Source of the DNA: Atriophallophorus winterbourni
Lineage: Eukaryota; Platyhelminthes; Trematoda; Plagiorchiida; Microphallidae
Reading direction: 5' to 3'
Assembly (NCBI GenBank): GCA_013407085.1
Contig: JACCGJ010001746.1
Coordinates: 24,287-88,286 of the forward strand
DNA length: 64,000 nt
The notes under the pieces were generated by a model. That model did not search any database, was not told the origin of the DNA, and worked only from the letters and a program-made list of their open reading frames with translations. The position numbers were made by a program, and so were the translations under genes. This document shows, piece after piece, positions 11,011 to 22,013 of this stretch. Positions within the stretch are counted from its first letter, which is position 1, and each line of letters begins with the position of its first letter.

Positions 11011-13488
11011 CGGGTATTCGTGATCAATTGGGTATATTTTGTGGCGAGATTGCACAACATATATTTCCATCAGATTTGTCAGACGTTTAATGCTACGCTG
11101 AATAGCCATCAGCATTCATTCACATTTGCTACCTCGTTAATGAAGAACTGGTAACGCGCTTTTACTCAGTCTAGAAAAATGGACATGAATGGACAGAATA
11201 AAAAGGAGTTAAAACGCAGATCCTTATGAATTACTCATTGAACAACAAGTCAATCTCTAAATAAAACAAGTGATGATGGTAGTTTTACGTTTACTAGTGC
11301 GATTCGCACGGAAGTTTCGAACGAAAACGCACTGTTTATCTGCATGAAAAGGTTTAGAGGAAGTTGAGTATTCTAAATGACATTGTCGCACATTAATGCT
11401 AAAATTGAATAGATTTTTTCAATTTGAAGGTGTAAAATATAAGCATAATAATTGTTGTGTTTCCTGCAAAATTCCAAGATTGTGAGTCATTTTGTTTATT
11501 AAATCAAGTTTGTAGACAAATGGACGAGCCATTTGTTCATGGCGCATCCATTATCCAATTATCTGTATCCATGATATACCTCCGTTGATTTAAAGTCACT
11601 TATCTTCCTGCTTTGTGTGTGTGTAACTGTCAACGTTGTTTAGATTTCAAGGCGGAATCATTTTGATTCCAGAGTGCATGTGCTTGCGTTTAGACACGGA
11701 ATCCGGAGAACACTTCACAACTGTCAGCGATTTTGTCCAGTCACGCAAGGGGTTATTCATGAAATTCGCACAAACCGGGGTCAGACATATCGCCCATGCT
11801 ATCCGTGCTAATAACAATTCGCATATAAGTTTGTCATGATATCTGACAACGTTTGCTCATTTTGATCAAGATAACAATATAATTTTCACCAAAGACTGAA
11901 TGAAAACTTACAAATGGCATCTTAACAGACGATAGAATTGGTATTAGCTCGAAAGCTGAGAGCGATCTGTTTAGTGACAAGATCAATGACCAAAATTACT
12001 TTCGGCAATTTCTGGGATGATGTGATAACATGACTAACGATTTGTTAATTTTCACAGCAAATCGACATTCGCGCTATCTGTATTCCAGTCAGAACATGTG
12101 GCATTCTTAGGTGTGTTGTCGAGATTCTCGCTTGCTGTGAAACACGTATTCCAGCATGAAAATATTTTTTTAACAATCAAAGATTTAATTATGAACTAAT
12201 CTGAAATCAATTTCAGAAAGATGAATTTCTAGCACAATGCTATGGGTATGTGAGCACATTTGGGTGTAAACCTCGGAAAAATAGATTCAGAAGTCGAAAA
12301 GTCGAAGAGTTATGCTCTTATACATGTGTTACCAACAATAAAAAGTGAGAACTACTACACAATAATCCTGTCATCAAATAACAAGCATTCAAACAAACAT
12401 GAAGATGACTTTCTTTTCTGCTTTTTACCCATGTGTACAAATGCTGAGTTTATATAAATGACAATAATAGCGAAGAAATATAAAAAAATTCAAGAAAATG
12501 CTAGCATGAAGACAAACTGTTGATCATTTTGAAAGACTTTACTTGCATTGAGAGAATCTAAATTGGATGAGACCTCAACATGTGATTGCTAAATCTCACA
12601 CCAAATGAAGCGAGTAATGGGTTGCAGTTCAATGCAGCGGTTGAGTTTTGCAACAAATGGAAGTTTTAGCTAACTGACCCCAAAACCGTCTTTCATGTCT
12701 GAAACACCAGTTTGCAAGATTTTTGGAATAAATTATTGATAATTTTTGCGATTCAAACTAACTAAGAGAGCCAACATACATACAATACACTGTTTGTGAA
12801 AAAACGATAAGTACTTGTTATAAAAAATATACTATCAGCATGCAGAGCTTGTCTTAAGAGTATTTCAGGATGCATTGGAAATGGAAGATGACAATAATGA
12901 AGACCAGAAATCAGAGCAGATTCCAAATGATCGCCATGCTGATAATGTGGGTGAAAACTTGCCTCTATATTCCTCACGTTTGTCTTATAAGACAAAATCT
13001 TTGCAGCTATTTCAATCGGAAGCTATACCTTTGTGAATATCAAGCAGGTCCATGGTGGTTAAGTGAAAAGTTATTTACAAACGATTCTTTTTGATGATCA
13101 GATCAGTTTTTGTCACTGGAGTTTATTTTGTGTAAAGAAGTTTTACAATGAATCGTTTCGAGTAGATTTAGCAACGTTTTGTTTGTGATATAGAGGCTTC
13201 TCCAAACACAGGGAGCCAGTAGAAACTTGGCTCAGTATTAATTGTTGTGAACCTAACCAATTTATAATCCAACCGAGTGATTGAAATCTTTCTTTTCAAA
13301 ACTGTGGCATACTGATTGGCCACAATAATCTCCCAAATTATAAAGTGTATCTGATATTAATGGAATGAAAAAAGAGCAGGAATTCACTGTTTGTGATTAG
13401 TGTGGATATTTATCGATTTAAACAAAATGAATTGAGTAAGTTTGTGAAACATCTCATCTAATGGTTTATTAAGTTTCAACTTATGTTT

Positions 13489-13513
13489 CGGATGACGGCA
13501 AACAGCCGGAAAC
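13489..13513 (+). ncRNA. Hammerhead ribozyme-like core, type B, first of dimer
   Basis: CGGATGA (one change from CTGATGA), stem II CGGC-AAACA-GCCG fully paired, GAAAC, palindromic ACCGGT and a GTA cleavage triplet, then GTGG. Only the second base of the core box and the stem I 5' strand are off consensus. Confidence 0.65.
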
Positions 13514-13729
13514 CGGTAGTGGTATGTAAGTGCGGGGGATGTGAGCAACACATTACTTTAGTCATCCATAAGCGCCTCAACTGCTTGACCAAGAATCATT
13601 TTGTGATTCTGTGTTTGAACATCGGGGTTCGTTGTACGAACCCTATGTAACAGTGACATTCAAGTATAATTTTGTTTACCACTTATCCACTGTTTCAAGG
13701 CTCACCGAACCTAATCTTACTGTCTCCAC

Positions 13730-13754
13730 CTGATGACGGCAAACAGCCAGAAAC
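13730..13754 (+). ncRNA. Hammerhead ribozyme-like core, type B, intact boxes
   Basis: CTGATGA and GAAAC are both intact around CGGC-AAACA-GCCA. Stem I pairs CCAC (13726-13729) with GTGG after the TA cleavage position. Stem III (ACCGCT) has one mismatch. The closing C-A of stem II is the weak point. This is among the best-preserved copies. Confidence 0.7.
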
Positions 13755-14125
13755 CGCTAGTGGTGTGTAAGTGCGGGGGATGTGAGCAACACATTACTTA
13801 TATTAAGGAATTTTGAATGGACTTTGAGCAATATCATGTTACAGCGAATCACAACATCGGTTTCAGTACTTTTTTAGTGCCCAAATCCGGTTAATGGCTT
13901 ATTGCCTTTAAAAGGTTTGAAAAATGTGATTAGTTTCAGCAAGTCTTTAAGCAATGTAAAGTTGTTCAAAATACGTTAACTCGCATGCCACCGTCACTTA
14001 ATGAAAAATTACATTCAAGAAAATTATACTGGATGTGATTTAATGTCATATGGAATGAATATTGAATTGTCTTGTTGATATATTGTTTAAAAATTTTGAA
14101 ATGACCCAAATAATAACTGGCTTAC

Positions 14126-14832
14126 TGATATTTTTGTACAGCAGATAACATTTGACGTGATTCTCTTGCATTAGATTGTTCAGTATTGGAGTTGGCCCTC
14201 GGGAATTTTGCATTTGACGCCAGTCCATTCATGCTCTCTGCCAATTCTTTATATGTTCCATTTCTGTCTTTCATGGGTGGAGGTGAAGAAATGCCCAGGA
14301 GTGCGAGTTGAGCCAAAGCTTTCTGAACGGTGGTCATGGTTGTTGGCGAAGCGGCGGGCCACGCTTGCGAAAGCGAAGCAAATTGATTCAAAGCACCTGG
14401 ACTTTCAATGGCCCCGGTGTTGGGGGTAATCGATTCACTGGAGAATGAGGAAGACAATGAAATCGGGGACATCGAAGTATTCTGGTAACGACGGAATTTG
14501 TTGGCGTTATGCTGAGAACTCAGGTCTAGGTTTGACGGCATCGTATAAGGAACTGTGGACGCTGCTATTGACAGTAATCTCTTGGCGATGATGTGAACAT
14601 CGCTGGTTTCATCGATCTCTGACACTTTGCTTTTATTCTCATCTGTATTAAGGCGCGAATCTCTTTCAGCTAGTAAAGCGAGATTGTTCAGACGCTCCAT
14701 GGCCAGTGGAAAAAACAGTACAGAGTTTGAGCACTGAGTATCAAGTGCTGTTGGGGTTTGAAAGCTGAATGTATTACGATGTTCCACGGAATTTATTGGA
14801 CTTCTTTCCGATTGATGCATGGCCCTTCGCAT
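14126..14832 (-). CDS. VGLL4: VGLL4-like, exon 1: N-terminal region
   Basis: Starts at the ATG at 14832-14830 with an in-frame TAA three codons upstream, so this is a good initiator exon. It encodes 235 residues plus two bases of a split Gln codon, and ends at ATCA|GTAAGC. The product is Ser-rich with a stretch of small and hydrophobic residues (ALAQLALLGISS) and no recognised domain. VGLL4 N-termini are poorly conserved, so the link is structural: same strand, correct phase to exon 2, and no competing open exon found between. A second ATG lies four codons in. A separate upstream gene is the main alternative. Confidence 0.7.
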
Positions 14833-15369
14833 GGCGAGTTAAATCTCCTCGCTTTTCAGATAATAATGAGAAAACAGGATTGTCGATCGAACGATGCTCG
14901 GAAAGAGAATGCGAGACTAAATATGTATAAAATTTCGTGCACGTTTCGGACTATCGTGCATTTATATGGGGCAGTTTAATTTCTGATTCGCAGAAAGTTT
15001 TGACCAACGAAATTTGCAGCATGCATACGTACCATGTTGCACCACACGTGATGAGGACCCCGGTTCGTCTAAATAGATGAGCGATACATAGACATACGTG
15101 GAAGACAAATCAATGAAAAGTTACGGTCTGTTTATCACACATTTTCTGGTGCAAAATGGCCAACGTTGCACAAAATCCGAAAGCTATTCACAGCAAACAG
15201 TTTAACACGACACTAATTATTTTGAAGACCTTTCGTAACTTTTAGGCTTAATTCGGTTAATCTCAAATTCCTTGTTTTTGCTGTAGACTGCTAATACGTA
15301 CGTGCAAGTACGTCAGTTACAATACGATTTTGTCGCTAAATAAATGGAAAATATATTATAATAATAGTA
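14833..15369. other. Upstream region of VGLL4; nothing recognised
   Basis: No coding signal or named repeat is seen. The region just upstream of the exon 1 ATG should hold the 5' UTR and promoter, but no clear core promoter motif stands out. Confidence 0.4.
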
Positions 15370-15414
15370 ATTTATTGTGGTGCTCACATCCCCATCCCTT
15401 TCACACCACTACGG

Positions 15415-15439
15415 GTTTCTGACTGTTTGCCGTCATCAG
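15415..15439 (-). ncRNA. Hammerhead ribozyme-like core, type B, intact boxes
   Basis: On minus: CTGATGA, CGGC-AAACA-GTCA, GAAAC. Stem I is CCAC with GTGG (4 bp), the cleavage triplet is GTA, and stem III ACCCGT has one mismatch in the palindrome. Confidence 0.7.
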
Positions 15440-15655
15440 GTGGAGACAGCAAGATTAGGTTCAGTGAGCCTTGAAACAGTAGATAAGTGGTAAGCGAAGT
15501 TATATTTGAATGCCACTATTGCATAGGGTTCGTACAACGAACCACGATGTTTAAACACAGAAGCACATAGTGATTGTTGGTCAAGCATTCTAGGCGTTTA
15601 TGAATGACCATAGTAATGTGTTGCTCACATCCCCCGCACTTACAGACCACTACCG

Positions 15656-15680
15656 GTTTCTGGCTGTTTGCCGTCATCAC
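15656..15680 (-). ncRNA. Hammerhead ribozyme-like core, type B, mutated
   Basis: GTGATGA replaces CTGATGA on minus; stem II GGC-AAACA-GCC, GAAAC, ACCGGT and the GTA triplet are kept. Stem I 5' strand is changed (ATCCAT). Confidence 0.6.
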
Positions 15681-15720
15681 ATGGATACAGTAAGATCAGG
15701 TTCATTGAGCCTTGTGAGGT

Positions 15721-15875
15721 GTAAAGGGTGGGGATGTGAGCACAACAATATTTTGGTTTTTAATAAGCGCCTCGAGCGCTTGACCAGGAATCACTTTCTG
15801 ATTCTCTATTTAAACATCGTGGTTATTTGTAATAACCATACTCAACTGTGTCATACAATTATAATAATCAACACT
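15721..15875 (+). repeat. Type-B repeat unit, opposite orientation to its neighbour
   Basis: The block GGGGATGTGAGCA and the GCGCCTCGAGCGCTTGACCA region appear here in the plus orientation, directly after the minus-oriented dimer, making a head-to-head arrangement. No ribozyme core remains. Confidence 0.5.
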
Positions 15876-17554
15876 TATGTTTAAATAGGTTTATCAACAG
15901 TAACATATCTGCAATGATTTGTTATGCGTTTTAAACATTTACCTAGAAATGATGGCTTGCATGTGTTGATAACGAATTCCATCCAACTAATGAATAAATT
16001 TTGTAGACCGATGCATCGTAGTTATAACATGCAAAAGCTTTATTTGATTCCACATTGTAAGATAATTTTCCACAGTTGGCTTAAACAAACTATGCAAATT
16101 TTGTCACTATCATCACTTTACGTATGTATCACCATCATGCACGAAGATCCACATTCAATCTCTAATGGAACTAGTGCAGAAAGATAAACGCTAGTTATAG
16201 TATTATAGTAAGGTATTTAGGAAGATTTAGCTCCCATCATTATTCTAAAAGTGCTATCTTCTCGCGGTTAATCTAGATATGTAATTTTAAACGGGACGAA
16301 ATAAAAACTGCAGAACGAATTCGTTTAGCGATCTCAGTGTCTACCGAGAAATTACTGAAGTACATGGACCGAAATCTTATGTAAAGTGCATGCTCATCCT
16401 ACTAAGACAGCTCGCCCTACAGTGGTAGGGTCACATGTATATAATAGAAAATGGTCCCATTACAAAAGAAGGTAAACGTTTGATTTCAATTGCATGCATT
16501 GCCATCACACATCCACGACCGGTTTTCTGTTGTCAGTAATCGGGTACAGACAGTAAGATCAGGATCAACATGTGCTTGAAACTATCATTTAATTTACAGT
16601 ACATGCTGCAAAAATACATTTGTAATTGTGTTGTTCAAGCTCTTGATAGTGACACTAAGAATTCGGAAGAACTTGACATTGACCACTTATATTGAAGAAA
16701 ATGCGTAAAGTATCACCTACAAGCTGGGATAGGATAGATACTGTTCTCGGATGCTAATCCTAGATCACATTGTTAGCTTGCAACTGCCGCCGATCAGTCG
16801 AGTACCGCCTATGTTCTTTTATGAGCTTGTGATGTACAACCATGGTTGGTATCGATCGGTGGAGTCCTACCACATGAACCAAAATCAATTAAAGGATACA
16901 TTAGTTAAATTTTACTTATAGGCAGCGGTAAAGTAAACCAGACCTTTTTGAACGCTGACTAAAGCTGATCTCGTGAGCGCGCTATGATGAATATATATTC
17001 GACATACAACATTTCACACAACAGCAACTCACAAGTGAACGCGAGTTAAACGATTCCCATTCCATCGTTTGCAAATACCTTCCGGGTTCAGCATATAAAC
17101 TCACATTAGTAGCAGTGCAATAAAACTATGTACAAAGTTTTAGCAGGGAAAAATATTTCATTGAGGACTTATCAAATTTAAAAGTTGTGTAATCGTTGCT
17201 GTGTACAGTTCAATTCATGACAATATGGAAAGACAACTTCCACTGATCATACTTGCAAACAGGAATGTTTGTTCTATCACAGATCACTTATGCAGCTAAG
17301 TAGATAGAATGTGTTGGCACATTAACTTCCTTGTTTTTGCGTTTCCCACATAAAAACATAAAATTCTAAAAGTCATGGATTCTGGAAGTTGTATGAATTG
17401 GATATCTAACTGATTTATTTCCTTTGTTGACATAGATATGCACATCAACAAAGCCACAGCTACATAATAGGGAATATCCTGACACAACTTACTTCCGTAC
17501 TCTTGAGTGGATATGACATAGTGTGTCTAAAGCACGTAACTCTTCTTTATGTCC

Positions 17555-17960
17555 GCACATGTGGTTGATCATGTTGGTCATACCATCCTTACTGAACAGG
17601 GCTTTAAAATTCGATCTACGTTTACCATTTCGTTACTGGCTCAAGTTATGCAAATCCTGATCGCACATTACTACACAATGAGTGCATACGGTACGAAACC
17701 GGTCAGGAGATGTGTGGGGCAGAACCAGATTCAAATACAGATAGTTTTGTCCAAGACCAACGGTTTAATCCTAAATGTTAGCACATGCGTTTCAACAAGT
17801 TAGTCGTGCCAGCAACATCCAACGGTAACTTACAAATTCACTTCTTATCCACCATTTCTCCAGTGTTTCAAAGAATATGGATTCTGAGAGTACTATGCAT
17901 TCCCGGTGTACGCGATCAACTCTCAAGTGGTCGGAGGATGTGTGTGGATAACAGAAATAC
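17555..17960 (+). repeat. Type-A hammerhead repeat, degraded tandem pair
   Basis: Two decayed type-A units on plus, both with the TTGGTCaTAC/TTAGTCGTGC block followed by decayed ribozyme sequence. The first keeps ATGA, GTGC, GTAC and GAAACCGGTC at about 17675-17704; the second is barely readable. Confidence 0.5.
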
Positions 17961-20685
17961 ATATTTTTGTTCTACGAGAATACTTTACAATGACATACCA
18001 AACATTAACTGCTTTTTTGGGTTCTTTAAGAGTTACATCAGTTTTTCTCATAATAATTTTGTTCGATGAATGATGGATATCAAAAGCAGTATCTGACGGA
18101 GCTATAGTTTTAATACTTACTCTTCTAAAGTATCACACACTGGACTTTGTTAAATCCTTACATTAAGCACGAGGATAACTGTCACCATTCTCCGATGACA
18201 ACTCACAATAATCGAGAAATATGTAAGTCGCTTTCTTAGCGATTTTTTTTATTTTTGGGTGCACAGAAGCCTCAATTAGCTTACAGACCTTTTAGCAAAT
18301 AGCATTTTCTTTACCGTCCTTGCACCTTCACAACACGTATCCACGGTTAAAACTTGTTATTTGAGAAACCGTTTGGCAAGAGAAGATTCTCTATTTAATT
18401 TATTGAAGGTAGGTCATAAACAAAGGTGTTAAAACTTACATTTGTTTTGAATTTCATTTCTTGAAATTAAATTTTACTACTTCGAAGGCTCAGAAAATAT
18501 TCGGATGCATATGTGTAATGAGCCGGCAAATTATTCCTACTTACGGGATCATATGCATCATTAAGGGCCTACTTGTCCATTATTTCTTGAATAGCTCTCA
18601 GAAATCGAGCGCACCTGGTGTTGTGGCCCAGATTTAGCGAGGGGGTGACGCTAGGTCAGTCGAGGCTAAAACCGCATCCCAATTCATTCCAGAGATCAAT
18701 TTTTATAACTGCTACACTTCTTACCGTCCCTACGTCAGGCTTTTTCAACCGTCTGTGACGAATGGCATATCTTCGATAACAATTAACATTGTCCATCTCT
18801 AGTGTTTGAGGATGTTGTCTCGCAAATCGCTTTCTTGCAATCGTTCCGAAATCCGAATTATTGCGATATTGCGTATTGTTTCATCTGTCCGTGCTTTGTG
18901 CTTTACAAAGGTTGGTGACAAAGTTCAAATTAACACATATTACGACATCGTTTCACATGAATAAATTATTCCCTAATATGCAATGAGTGGCAGAAGTTTA
19001 ATTTGAACAAAAATTGTAAATTGGAGCTCAAATGTTTCAATACGTGGCAATGCGGCGATCCGAGACGTCGACAAATATCAATACGTCTACCTCACTTTTC
19101 ATTTTGGCTGCCAAGTATTTTCGGGCATTATATGACTTCTTTACCAATCACGAAACCAACTAGTTTGATTTCGAAAAGACTTTTAAATATGTTTCGTTAA
19201 ACGGGCAACCTTGTTCTAAAGGCTATCCAGTGATTGATCCCTATCAAACGACAAGTAATCAAGTGTTCTTTTACTCACATCGCATTTATCGACTACTGCA
19301 TACCTCATAATGCATAAAATATCGTTCATTACCAATACAAAAGTTTTAAATCAAAATCCAGAACCTATCATATTTTCTATCAAAAATTTACAAAGCATTT
19401 TCCTTTGAAATCGTCACCAACTACCTCTGTTGAAAGCAAGACGAATCCCGAAACCAGTACAGTCAGTAGCTTTGTCCTCCTTTAACGCAAACAGAACAAA
19501 TTCGTTGAACAATCAAAAAGGTTACAATTGAATTTTTTTCGTCCGCATAGAAGCTGGTATGCGAATTACGAAATTCGTTTGAACAAAGTGTGGGCGTTCA
19601 AGGTTCGCTAGCAAATGGCATTTTTTTCGGCATTTTTTCCCAATTAGAGTGTATTGTACTGTTTTGTGGATGTAATCTGCGCATTTTTTTAAGTTTATGC
19701 AGCCTATCATTAAAATTTTATAGCCTAAAGTACAACTGTAGATGGTTATATCAATGCTCGCTTCACAGATTTTTTTAATTCGCAGATTTTATAAATCCGA
19801 TATTGCTTATCCGATACTAGATACGAACGATTTTGTTCCATGTTAGATTTATTTGAGCTTAGGTACTATTCCCGACCTGTGTTATCACGCCAAATTGACT
19901 CGGAGTAATTCACTCATTGTTTCCGTACTATCTTAGTCACACTAGCTGACAACTCAGTAGCTCTCTGTGAAGTACACTTACGCCTTGCGCGACATAATAT
20001 TGTGCGAATGATTGATCTTGAACCAAATTCTGCTTCATTTTGAAGAGATGCGTTGCTCGTAGATACGAAACTTTTACCTCAACCTTTCAATTATTTGATA
20101 AGAAGCACTTTTTCGTAGATAAAATCAAATAAGTTAAGAATGTCAAGTAATTAATTTTTAAATACTGGCGAATGAATCATATCCATCTGGTTCTCATCCT
20201 TGTGCAGTTAAGTTGAGTGAAGAATAAAGCTGATAAACCTTGTGTAAGCGTGAACAAATTGAGCAAACATAAAAGATTTATTGATTTAACCGATTGTCAG
20301 CCGGAATATTCATTAACTTCAAATTTATTCACCAAATTTGCTGTAGAATATTGCGCATATGACTCTATTTATGAGAATTATTGCTAAACCTTTGGCTGAA
20401 GAAATAGTCGCCATTGTGAAACTGTTCTATCGGCGGTAGTTTAGGTGAATTTGGAAAAGCTTTTTTTCCAATTTTTCATAATCAGTGGTTGCTTGAACTA
20501 GCTTGACCAAATAACACGAAGCTGGAAGTTGATCGTCAGCTGCCAGCGTATGATTTGTTAAACTAAAAAATTATATGAGCATTTTCATAATAGATCATTG
20601 TACATTGAGATCTAAAGCTGTCTCACATTTCTATTCTAATTTTTCTAGTTTGAAAACAGTCACCTTGTTCTTCATGAAGTTCAGA

Positions 20686-20815
20686 AATTTGAGTGCAGGT
20701 TAGAGCAGTTTTTTGGTAAAGTTTCACTTTTGACACAGAATCTTCGCCAGGCCAAGGGTGATAGTGAGGACAGGGAAGATGACTAAGTAGCAGTCAACCC
20801 ACCACGTCTGTTTCT
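20686..20815 (-). repeat. Truncated copy of the palindromic element at 49.7 kb
   Basis: Matches one arm and the central part of the 49728-49951 element (GGTTAGAGCAGTTTTT, CTGACACAGAA-type block, CCAAGGGTGATaGT, AGGACAGGGAA). The second arm is missing. Confidence 0.65.
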
Positions 20816-21824
20816 ACCTCACCGCAAAACAGCCGATAATAACCCTAAGGCGTATCACGTAGGCATGACCAGGAACGGTTATCCATTCCCCTACTACTGC
20901 AATGTGTATGCACATCAATCTAATACAAATGAACATGGTCAATGTCGGTTGACACGCAATGGAGTGAATAACTAGATAGAATTGCTAGAAAGTGGTATTG
21001 ATAGATATAATTAATCTTGCTCAAAATCTACAATCACCATGGTGAGGCAAATAGTGAACGCATTAAAATTCGGCACAAGCATTGTTTTTAAATTTGGGCT
21101 ACGTTAGTTGACTTATAAAACAGTATATCAGAGGTGAATCATAAAATAAAATTACGAAACGAATTTAACTATCGGTAGATAAAACATCGCTTGTAAGATA
21201 TTATTCCATAACCACATATCTTGTCGGTTATCATAAGACTGATTTAGGCCCTCTCTTTGAACTTGATTGGAATTCAAACCACGCTAATTGCGCGTTCAGA
21301 AACAGATAAATTAAGCTTCCTGAATGCTCTGTTTTAGGTAAACTTTTATGTCGATCAGTAGATTTCAGAGATTTCAGTGGATTTCAACGACAAACTTTTT
21401 CTCCTTTATAGTAAATATTAAATTAGTTACATTGGTTTATGTGCAGCTTAAAGTATTCTTACTCGAACCATGAGTTGGATCACATGAACAATAAACATTA
21501 CATTATAAAGTAGATTTGTAAGATTCCAACTTGTGTGGGGGCGAGATCATGTGGATATTTGGAATGAGTCTCGCATTCTTATGAGGTGCACAGGTCCGTC
21601 TCACGTCCAAATGATTCATCCAATCACGCGCAATATTAGAACGACGTTCGCTTGCTACATTTTAAACGAACAACATGTATAATTTACACGAATTTAATTA
21701 TATTTGAGGTCCAATTTAAGCCTTCGTGTTTTCCACCAGTAACATCTTCAGCTCATAACCATTCTGATTGCACATTAGGTTTTATGTATTTTAGTCGACG
21801 AATTCATGAAGTACTTATGTATAC

Positions 21825-21965
21825 TGTTGCTCACATTCCCCGCACTTGCACACCACTATCGGTTTCTTGCTGTTTGCGGTCATCCGGTGGAGACAGTGAG
21901 ATTAGTTTCAGTGAGCCTCGAAAAATAGTAAAGGAAGCTATACTTGAAAAACACTGTTTCAAGAA
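21825..21965 (-). repeat. Type-B hammerhead repeat
   Basis: Contains the GCTCACATTCCCCGCACTTG block, a hammerhead-like core and the GGAGACAGTGAGATTAG block in the order seen at 15.4 kb. Confidence 0.6.
21862..21886 (-). ncRNA. Hammerhead ribozyme-like core, type B, mutated
   Basis: On minus: CGGATGA replaces CTGATGA, stem II CCGC-AAACA-GCAA is broken, GAAAC is kept. Probably inactive. Confidence 0.5.
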
Positions 21966-21987
21966 AAAGCAATTAACTGGATTTGAC

Positions 21988-22013
21988 ATACACATATATA
22001 TATATATATATAT
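21988..22013. repeat. (TA)n microsatellite
   Basis: About 11 TA units at the presumed 3' boundary of the minus-strand CR1 copy, possibly grown from its tail. Confidence 0.8.

Larger units (their letters stand above)
13430..13815 (+). repeat. Type-B hammerhead repeat, tandem dimer (241-bp spacing)
   Basis: Two hammerhead cores on plus, at 13489 and 13730, are exactly 241 bp apart, with a shared downstream block GTAAGTGCGGGGGATGTGAG. Between them lie two hairpin-forming palindromes: GAATCA...TGATTC near 13592-13610, and GTTCG-TTGTA-CGAAC near 13628-13643. Confidence 0.75.
4400..14125 (-). other. VGLL4 intron 1
   Basis: 9.7-kb intron. It holds hammerhead-type repeats near 6.8-7.0, 8.6, 9.7-10.0, 10.9 and 13.4-13.8 kb, and a CA-rich stretch near 5.48-5.52 kb. 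The stretches 4400-5470, 5530-6790, 7040-8580, 8700-9720, 10010-10850 and 11010-13430 contain only short chance frames and no recognised gene. Transcription factor sites cannot be excluded. Confidence 0.6.
2135..14832 (-). other. VGLL4: VGLL4-like gene span (three coding exons, two introns)
   Basis: Gene model on the minus strand: exon 1 14832-14126 (707 nt), intron of 9726 nt, exon 2 4399-4276 (124 nt), intron of 1328 nt, exon 3 2947-2135 (813 nt including stop). Donors are GTAAGC and GTAAGT, acceptors end in TAG and CAG. Exon 1 ends in phase 2 and exon 2 restores it (CA+G gives Gln). Exon 2 ends in phase 0 and exon 3 starts in phase 0. The joined product is 547 aa. VGLL4 (Tgi/SdBP in Drosophila) binds TEAD/Scalloped through two Tondu motifs and competes with YAP/Yorkie in Hippo signalling. 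Human VGLL4 is much shorter (about 290 aa); the extra length here is low-complexity Ser/Thr/Asn-rich sequence. Assignment of exon 1 rests on strand, phase and start context rather than homology. Confidence 0.82.
15370..15720 (-). repeat. Type-B hammerhead repeat, tandem dimer (241-bp spacing)
   Basis: Two cores on minus, at 15415 and 15656, again exactly 241 bp apart, as at 13.5 kb. The shared monomer carries the GTTCGTACAACGAAC palindrome and the CACATCCCC block next to the ribozyme. Confidence 0.75.
15876..21820. other. Mostly unrecognised AT-rich DNA
   Basis: Apart from degraded type-A hammerhead repeats (16505-16590 minus, 17555-17960 plus) and a truncated palindromic element copy (20686-20815), no gene, RNA or named element is seen. 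The frames present are short and carry no motifs. The segment 18590-18690 is GC-richer than its surroundings but unassigned. Confidence 0.5.

Noticed and set aside
13430..15875. CRISPR-like array in the 241-bp repeats
   Set aside because: Units are long, only two per locus and carry ribozyme motifs; the genome is animal.
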